Origin: Chrysemys picta bellii | Lineage: Eukaryota; Chordata; Testudines; Emydidae | Length of the DNA stretch: 64,000 nt | Assembly (NCBI RefSeq): GCF_011386835.1 | Contig: NC_088795.1 | Location: 106,328,434 to 106,392,433 of the forward strand | Direction of reading: 5' to 3' | In this document: positions 57,343 to 64,000 of the stretch, one piece after another | Layout of the letters: the number at the start of each line of letters is the position of its first letter | How positions within the stretch are numbered: the first letter of the stretch is position 1 | The notes under the pieces: model-generated | The model's database searches: none | What the model was told of the DNA's origin: nothing | The model's input: the letters and a program-made list of their open reading frames with translations, nothing else | Program-made: the position numbers and the translations under genes

Positions 57343-60300
57343 GAATCCTAACATTCTGGGAAATGTTGATTCCTATTGAGAGTATATGTTTTATCTACTT
57401 ATGTTTGATTAGGGTAATAGCAACACCACAGTGATAACTCACAGGTCTCCCTCCATGTAAGTAATATGTCCCTATGTACATTTATAACTTTTGCACTGAG
57501 TTTGTAACCAGTTAGTGATAACATTGGCTCTAAGTATGACCTGCATCCACATACTACATAGTTAATATTCAGTTAGTAGCCATGCTAGCTAACAGTTTTT
57601 TCACCTTCACCAGAGGCCTAGTCTAGAACTTGGGTGTATTGCTGTGAAGGGTTTTGCACAGTATAGGTAATATGCTCTAATTATATCTCATTAACTAGTC
57701 TGGCCCACCTTCCTTCCTCCCAGATTTCTGTGAAGAATGAAATCCTAAAGTAAATTGATGCACTAGTGGCTGGTGCATGTCCTGCAGGAACTTTATCCCC
57801 TGCAGAGACAGTATGGGGATAGCTAGCCAGATTTTCCCAGAATACTGGGCTAGGTAGCGTGATAAATGTGAATGTACAAATATGGATAACAAATGGCTGT
57901 GTTTTCAAATAAACGTCAGTGTAAACACAACTGTGTTTGTAATCGGGTCAGATGATAGAGCTAAGAATTGGATACAAAAACATGGTAGTGTTTATGCTGC
58001 ACAACTCTTTCAGGATTCCATTAGTTTTATAATATTCCTTAGTTAGCTGGTCCCCTATCTGAAACCTATTTCTTGATTTCATGAATAGGGGAACTATGGA
58101 GAATGTTTAAAAGCAGATTGCACCAAAAGAAATCAATGAATTTTGACTCTGCTCTAGTCACAAAAAAGGCAAAAATTACCAATATATTTTTGTCATAAGA
58201 AAAGGCAGTTTTCTCAAAATACTGACAGCCCCAACTATAGCAATGTTACATGGCACTGCTACAACAATGATGTACTCAAGCAGTATTTTTTGTTCGGTTT
58301 TAGTGATGCTTTCACTGTATAGCATATCCCCAACTGCTTAATGGAAGAATAATTATTCACTTGTCTCTTAATCCAAAATTCTCTGGAGTAGCACATCTTC
58401 AAAACTGACAGTAATCAAACTTGGTCTTTTGTATCAGAACTAAGATGTGCCACTTTTTCTTAAATATTTAAAGGAAACAACCAATTCAATTGACATCCAT
58501 TCAAAGCAACCAGCAATCTGATCCCAGTGTGACTATCGGGCTAGATTTTTTTTTATAAATTGTCCTTGAAAATTAGATAAAGTGTGAACCATGTCAGTCA
58601 TCTTTCTGAGCAATAGTGTTGAAATGGGATATTTCAGTTCCCATTTCCTGCCTATGATTTTAACAATTATAGTCTTCCATCTAAGCTGATCAGATAGAGC
58701 AATAAGAAGAGGAGAAAAAATGCCAGAGCATTTTGCCTCACACAGCATGCTTCAATCACACTGCACACTGAAACTGTTTCCTGAGGGGAGTTAAAGAAAC
58801 TGAATAGCGAAAGTTACAACCACTCTGATCGATTTAGGACACTCTGTTTAAGTACTGTATGTTAGACACCCTTCATGCTCTAAACTACTGCTTGCACTCA
58901 GAAGATGATTAAATAAATTGGTGTGACTTTGCATCTACAGGTGCTAATGCTGAAAGCCTGTGAAATACCTCTTCTAATGCTACTCAAGAGGGAAGAGTCA
59001 AATAGCTTACAAAGAACAATGTCTGTAATCAGGTCTGTTGTTTGTCTCATAAAAATCAAAATCAGATTTTGCTAATAAAGATTTTGCAAATTGATCTTTT
59101 GATAATTGGGAGCCTATTGTCAATAATGCAGCTCATCATTTAGTATTATTATAGCCACTTAAAAACCTGTGCTTCTTCTCTAATGAGACTGCATTCTGCT
59201 AGGCCCAATGAGAAACCATTTATTTAAGATTGTAGAAATCAAAGATTTTATTGATATTTAATTGTGAAAATGGTTTATTTATTTATGTTTGTCTCATAAT
59301 TCTAACTTTTTATAGAGTTTAGAAAAAAATGTTTCTTTGCTTTTAAAAGCAATATCACAATAAATTTTGGATTCAGACCTGCAGCTTTTGGCAAAACTAT
59401 CATTGGCTTCAATATGAACAGGATTGCTGCCCAGGGAGAGAGCTAAATTAACATAACAAATAATCTACAAGTAGGGCAGGTCACTTCCACCCAGATTAGT
59501 TTAAAATATGCAAAAATATAACAAAAAACAAGCTCATTTTTGCTTCAAACACTTTCACAGCATAATATTTTGAAAAGGCTAGGATTTTCAGTGACAGACT
59601 AATGTGGTTTGTTTGTTTGTTTTAATAAGCTATAGTGTGCAACTGGAATTTCCATCTTTATTCTCTTGCTGAAGCTGTAAACATATGCAAATAACCATCA
59701 GTCTCATGACACATGCACAGTCTGATTATCAAAATGCTGTTTAGCAACAATTGCATGGCATGCTCTTTGGAGAATTTCTATATGGATTTGGAAGCCTAGT
59801 TTTGATACCCTGGTTGGAAACTTTGCCTTTAGAGATTAACACAATACAAGATGCTTTAAAAACACTCACAATTTTTTGTTTTATAATAAAGATCAACTCC
59901 TAAGCTCAATTAAGTCAATGAAAAGTCTTCAAATGGCTTTGCTTCATGTCCCTGATTTAGCACATAGTCATTTCTTTAGGGTTTAAGATTATGATCATAC
60001 CAGTTGTGTGCATACCCCACTCTTAGGGCTGAGCCTCACACATACTATATGGAGCTCAGAGATCTTTAGAAAAGATGTATTAATATCTAATTCCAGACGT
60101 CCTCTGCTTCTGCTGACAACCCCAACCAAAGTCACATCAGCATCACCTTCTTCTCTTTGCTCCCCTATATCTTACAATTTGCACTGTGAAAGAAACAGGT
60201 CATGGGGGAAGAAGGAGAGAAGGCATGCTAGTGTAAATGACCAACTCCCTTCCTGTCATTGCTAAATGCTATTTGGCATATGTCACTCTCTCAGGGATTG

Positions 60301-60448
60301 TGATAAAAATGTGTTGTTTTAGAGCATTGTCAAATGTGGGTGCAATCTTAATTCTCCCCATCCCCTTGTGCATATGCTTTATGAGTCTTTAACAACATGA
60401 TCTGTTCCATTGTCTCTTCTCAGCTAAACTGGCTCACAGTCTCAGTGT
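57343..60448. other. Unassigned AT-rich stretch
   Basis: No recognised gene or mobile element. About 58960-59240 is a high-complexity AT-rich block (AAAGATTTTGCAAATTGATC, TTGTCAATAATGCAGCTCAT) with the look of conserved non-coding DNA. This is an impression only. Confidence 0.4.
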
Positions 60449-60460
60449 CTTTGCTCAAAC

Positions 60461-60671
60461 TTGATTGAGCAAAGACACTTGATTGAACTAACCTCGTTAT
60501 CTCCATACTGATTTATACTTGCCTCTGGAGATTTCCATTACTTGCATCTGAAGAAGTGAGGTTCTTACCCACGAAAGCTTATGCTCCCAATACTTCTGTT
60601 AGTCTTAAAGGTGCCACAGGACCCTCTGTTGCTTTTTACAGATTCAGACTAACACGGCTACACCTCTGATA
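60461..60671 (+). mobile_element. Penelope-like retroelement tail, single copy
   Basis: It is flanked by the 12-bp direct repeat CTTTGCTCAAAC (60449-60460 and 60672-60683), read as a target duplication. The interior carries CTTGCATCTGAAGAAGTGAG, TTAGTCTTAAAGGTGCCACA and ends CGGCTACACCTCTGATA. The last part is shared with the hairpin at 41614-41826. The left junction is unusual: GTGTCTTTGCTCAA (60446-60459) is followed six bases later by its exact reverse complement. No coding sequence, so class assignment is by inference. Confidence 0.7.
60548..60586 (+). ncRNA. Hammerhead-ribozyme-like motif, copy 2
   Basis: CTGAAGA at 60548-60554, helix II with bulged A (to 60572), GAAA at 60573-60576, minimal helix III and C at 60586. 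It is identical in sequence to copy 1 at 41734-41772. Helix I is again not evident. Confidence 0.5.
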
Positions 60672-60683
60672 CTTTGCTCAAAC

Positions 60684-60935
60684 TCTCCAGTTCTCACCCC
60701 ACCCCAGTTCCATCTCAAATGTCTCTGCCCCCATTCCCTCCCCACTGGTTTTTAGTCTCAGTCTTCTTATCTAGCCAGTCCCAATATCCCCGCCCCTTGT
60801 CCAGTTTTGTTTTTCCCTTCCTGAGCCAACTGGCTCCTGTCCCTCCCGCCCCCTGTTTCCCTCCCCACCCTACCAGTCCCAGCCTCTTGTTTCCTCCCCA
60901 GTTTCCAGTCCCAATCTCCTCAAACATGCCATTAT
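60684..60935 (+). repeat. Degenerate pyrimidine-rich tandem repeat
   Basis: Loose repetitions of a CCAGTCCCAATCTCC-like unit are seen (AGCCAGTCCCAATATCC, ACCAGTCCCAGCCTCTTG, TTCCAGTCCCAATCTCC) within a strongly C/T-rich run. It starts right after the Penelope-like tail. Open frames here are composition artefacts. Confidence 0.55.
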
Positions 60936-61690
60936 GGGAGGGAGGAGTAAAGGGAGAGGAGGAAAAAAGAAAAAAAAATCCTGTGAAGAGGTTACTTAAG
61001 TAAATTAGATGATTTAGTGAGAGTTCCCCTTCTTTCTTGTGTGTGTGTATTTAGGCACCTATCATTCAAAGACTTATACAAGTGCTTAACTCTATGCACT
61101 GTGAAGTCAATGAAAATATTTTTGCAGTTTGATAGGCAAAATACACACAACTCATTTCAGGATCAGAGCTTTAGAGTGTAGGAGAGTGAAAGTGATTTTT
61201 TGTTGTTGTGGGAATGTTTGTTTCTCCTGTTGTGACTAGAAGATGGCTTCATGTGAGAAGCTTATGTGAATAATTTTTACTCTAGTAAAAAGTCCAATGG
61301 ATTTCAAAGTTACTAGTGTATAAATGCTCACAGGCTTGAGCTCATAATTATCAATAGTTAGTTATGTAAACCTCTAAGATATCGGACAGTCAACCTTAGC
61401 CAGAAAGAATTTATATCTTACTAGCCAACGCCTAGAAAAAATTGACTCTAAGTATGAGAAAATTACCCTACCAATCAAGCTGTCAGCACCTTAGTCTAAG
61501 AGTAAAATTTAAAAAATAGCCTGAGAAACTCTGTTTAAATCTTGAGCATTTACTTTCCCTTTAAGATAATATTCACTGTTACAGCTCTCCTTCACTGACA
61601 GCAATGGTTAAAATGTATTTTTGTACTTCCTGTCATGAAGTCCCTTACAAAGCCTTTCATATTTTGTCTTAACTAGTATCCACATGATAT
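60936..61690. other. Unassigned spacer
   Basis: AT-rich. The piece at about 61050-61170 resembles an old interspersed repeat (AAGTGCTTAACTCTATGCAC, AGGATCAGAGC). No gene recognised. Confidence 0.45.
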
Positions 61691-63870
61691 AGATTCATAG
61701 ATTCTAGGACTGGAAGGGACCTCGAGAGGTCATTGAGTCCAGTCCCCTGCCCTCATGGCAGGGCCAAATACTGTCTAGACCATCCCTGATAGACATTTAT
61801 CTAACCTACTCTTAAATATCTCCAGAGATGGAGATTCCACAACCTCCCTAGGCAAGTTATTCCAGTGTTTAACCACCCTGACAGTTAGGAACTTTTTCCT
61901 AATGTCCAACCTAAACCTCCCTTGATGCAGTTTAAGCCCATTGCTTCTTGTTCTATCCTTAGAGGCTAATGTGAACAAGTTTTCTCCCTCCTCCTTATGA
62001 CACCCCTTTAGATACCTGAAAACTGCGATCATGTCCCCTCTCAGTCTTCTCTTTTCCAAACTAAACAAACCCAGTTCTTTTAGCCTTCCTTCATAGGTCA
62101 TGTTCTCAAGACCTTTAATCATTCTTGTTGCTCTTCTCTGGACCCTCTCCAATTTCTCCACATCTTTCTTGAAATGCGGTGCCCAGAACCCGACACAATA
62201 CTCCAGCTGAGGCCTAACCAGCGCAGAGTAGAGCAGAAGAATGACTTCTCGTGTCTTGCTCACAACACACCTGTTAATACATCCCAGAATCATGTTTGCT
62301 TTTTTTGCAACAGCATCACACTGTTGACTCATATTTAGCTTGCGGTCCACTATAATCCCTAGATCCCTTTCTGCCGTACTCCTTCCTCGACAGTCTCTTC
62401 CCATTCTGTATGTGTGAAACTTATTTTTCCTTCCTAAGTGGAGCACTTTGCATTTGTCTTTGTTAAACTTCATCCTGTTTACCTCAGACCATTTCTCCAA
62501 TTTGTCCAGATCATTTTGAATTATGACCCTGTCCTCCAAAGCAGTTGCAATCCCTCCCAGTTTGGTATCATCTGCAAACTTAATAAGCGTACTTTCTGTG
62601 CCAATATCTAAGTCATTAATGAAGATATTGAACAGAGCCGGTCCCAAAACAGACCCCTGCAGAACCCCACTTGTTATACCTTTCCAGCAGGATTGGGAAC
62701 CATTAACAACAACTCTCTGAGTATGGTTATCCAGCCAGTTATGCACCCACCTTATAGTAGCCCCATCTAAATTGTATTTGCCTAGTTTATCGATAAGAAT
62801 ATCATGCAAGACCATATCAAATGTCTTACTAAAGTCTAGGTATACCACATCCACAGCTTTTCCCTTATCCACAAGGCTCGTTATCCTATCAAAGAAAGCT
62901 ATCAGATTGGTTTGACACAATTTGTTTTTTACAAATTCATGCTGGCTATTCCCTATCACCTTACCACCTTCCAAGTGTTTGCAGATGATTTCCTTAATTA
63001 CTTGCTCCATTATCTTCCCTGGCACAGAAGTTAAACTAACTGGTCTGTAGTTTCCTGGGTTGTTTTTATTTCCCTTTTTATAGATGGGCACTATATTTGC
63101 CCTTTTCCAGTCTTCTGGAATCTCTCCCGTCTCCCATGATTTTCCAAAGATAATAACTAGGGGCTCAGATACCTCCTCTATTAGCTCCTTGAGTATTCTA
63201 GGATGCATTTCATCAGGCCCTGGTGACTTGCAGGGATCTAACTTTTCTAAGTGATTTTTAACTTGTTCTTTTTTTATTTTATCTGCTAAACCTACCCCCT
63301 TCCCATTAGCATTCACTATGTTAGGCATTCCTTCAGACTTCTCAGTGAAGACCGAAACAAAAAAGTCATTAAGCATCTCTGCCATTTCCAAGTTTCCCGT
63401 TACTGTTTCTCCCTCTTCATTGAGCAGTGGGCCTACCCGGTCTTTGGTCTTCCTCTTGCTGCTAATGTATTGATAAAAAGTCTTCTTGTTTCCCTTTATT
63501 CCTGTAGCTAGTTTGAGCTTATTTTGTGCCTTTGCCTTTCTAATCTTGCCCCTGCATTCCTGTGTTGTTTGCCTAGATTCATCCTTTGCAATCTGTCCCA
63601 GTTTCCATTTTTTATATGACTCCTTTTTTATTTTGTAGATCATGCAAGATCTCATGGTTAAGCCAAGGTGGTCTTTTGACACATTTTCTATCTTTCCTAA
63701 CCAGCAGAATAGCTTGCTTTTGGGCCCTTAATAGTGTCCCTTTGAAAAACTGCCAACTCTCCTCAGTTGTTTTTCCCCTCAGTCTTGATTCCCATGGGAT
63801 CTTACCTATCAGCTCTCTGAGCTTACCAAAATCCCCCTTCCTGAAATCCATTGAGTTATTATTATTCACT
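61691..63870 (-). mobile_element. Young 5'-truncated CR1 LINE
   Basis: The minus strand starts near 63870, within the linker between the endonuclease and the reverse transcriptase, and runs to a CR1 3' end at about 61691 (AGGTCCCTTCCAGTCCTAG, AATCTATGAATCTA). The 2.2-kb copy lacks the endonuclease and the 5' UTR, the usual result of incomplete reverse transcription. It is the least decayed CR1 in the window; the fragments at 1-996 and 15.1-16 kb belong to the same general lineage but are older. Confidence 0.97.
61775..63682 (-). pseudogene. CR1 ORF2 reverse transcriptase (635 codons open, 5'-truncated, one frameshift)
   Basis: This is a non-LTR retrotransposon reverse transcriptase, which copies its own RNA at a nicked genomic target. 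Recognisable parts in order: a finger region ([18 protein letters not shown] at about 149-166), [16 protein letters not shown] (about 210-225), motif [10 protein letters not shown] with its catalytic Asp (about 281-289), LQGSVLGP (341-348), motif C FADDTK with both catalytic Asp (369-374), then a thumb and C-terminal region ([31 protein letters not shown]). It runs to the normal stop. The first Met lies outside the family frame: the true reading frame enters from the upstream frame (63869-63612, [20 protein letters not shown]...) through a +1 shift in an A-rich run near 63626-63637. The endonuclease domain is missing, so the copy cannot move by itself. Confidence 0.95.
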
Positions 63871-64000
63871 TGATAAATGAGTAATCATTTCTCCTTATAG
63901 AAAAAGCATTAGATTTATGTAAAGTTTTATAGTGTTGTAACAGTATCAGATGGGTAAAATATAGATTTTTTAAAAATGCAGGCTGTGGGAAACTTAGATC
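63871..64000. other. Flank beyond the CR1 5' truncation point
   Basis: AT-rich, nothing recognised before the window ends. Confidence 0.5.

Noticed and set aside
1..64000. CRISPR array, bacterial operon or phage content
   Set aside because: No regularly spaced direct repeats, no dense coding and no ribosome-binding-site pattern; the repeats are vertebrate.

Overview
The window looks like about 64 kb of gene-poor, AT-rich nuclear DNA from a reptile, most likely a cryptodiran (hidden-necked) turtle. Three things suggest this: several CR1 LINE copies of very different ages; a tRNA-derived SINE whose tail matches a CR1-type 3' end (30.3 kb); and many hAT, Harbinger-like and TA-target MITE families with LTR-like elements. 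The assignment comes from repeat composition and was not checked against a database. I found no host protein-coding exon, tRNA or rRNA gene that I can support. The only convincing protein-coding sequence is transposon-derived: a 635-codon CR1 reverse transcriptase on the minus strand at 61.8-63.7 kb, and remnants of a hAT transposase at 4.05-5.58 kb.

Layout. 0-1 kb: CR1 (minus) split by a hAT MITE. 3.4-5.9 kb: a hAT element with terminal inverted repeats of about 330 bp and transposase remnants, split by a CR1 on the plus strand. 8.3-9 kb: a (TC)n(CA)n tract and half of a hAT MITE. 11.3-14.2 kb: LTR-like material, including two copies of one family lying head to head; one has three CCAAT boxes and a TATA box, the other carries a nested hAT MITE. 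14.6-16 kb: a mini-MITE, a TA-target MITE and an old CR1. 17.5-19 kb: a 1.4-kb fold-back element with tRNA-like modules. 21.5-22.4 kb: a palindromic GT/AT/AC microsatellite and a three-hairpin MITE. 23.2-27.5 kb: two copies of a 1.1-1.2 kb LTR-like element with 5-bp target duplications. 30.3-33 kb: SINE, MIR-like SINE and a 295-bp duplication that is nearly perfect. 33-40 kb: mostly unique AT-rich sequence. 40.4-43.2 kb: a very deep nest of insertions. 43.5-50.1 kb: LTR-like elements, fold-back MITEs, a hAT MITE with a perfect 8-bp target duplication, and a CR1 3' end. 53.4-56.8 kb: an unidentified GC- and pyrimidine-rich block. 56.9-60.4 kb: CR1 end and unique DNA. 60.5 kb: a Penelope-like tail with a hammerhead-like motif. 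61.7-63.9 kb: the youngest CR1.

The most interesting signals are structural. (1) Two short retroelement tails carry a hammerhead-ribozyme-like core; one of them is fused to its own reverse complement as an 83-bp-arm hairpin. (2) A MITE family made of three successive hairpins is present in two inverted copies, with a compensatory base-pair change between them. (3) A large palindromic element carries tRNA-like modules in its arms, and a second locus holds exactly half of it. (4) One locus records at least four successive insertions, most of them with readable target duplications.
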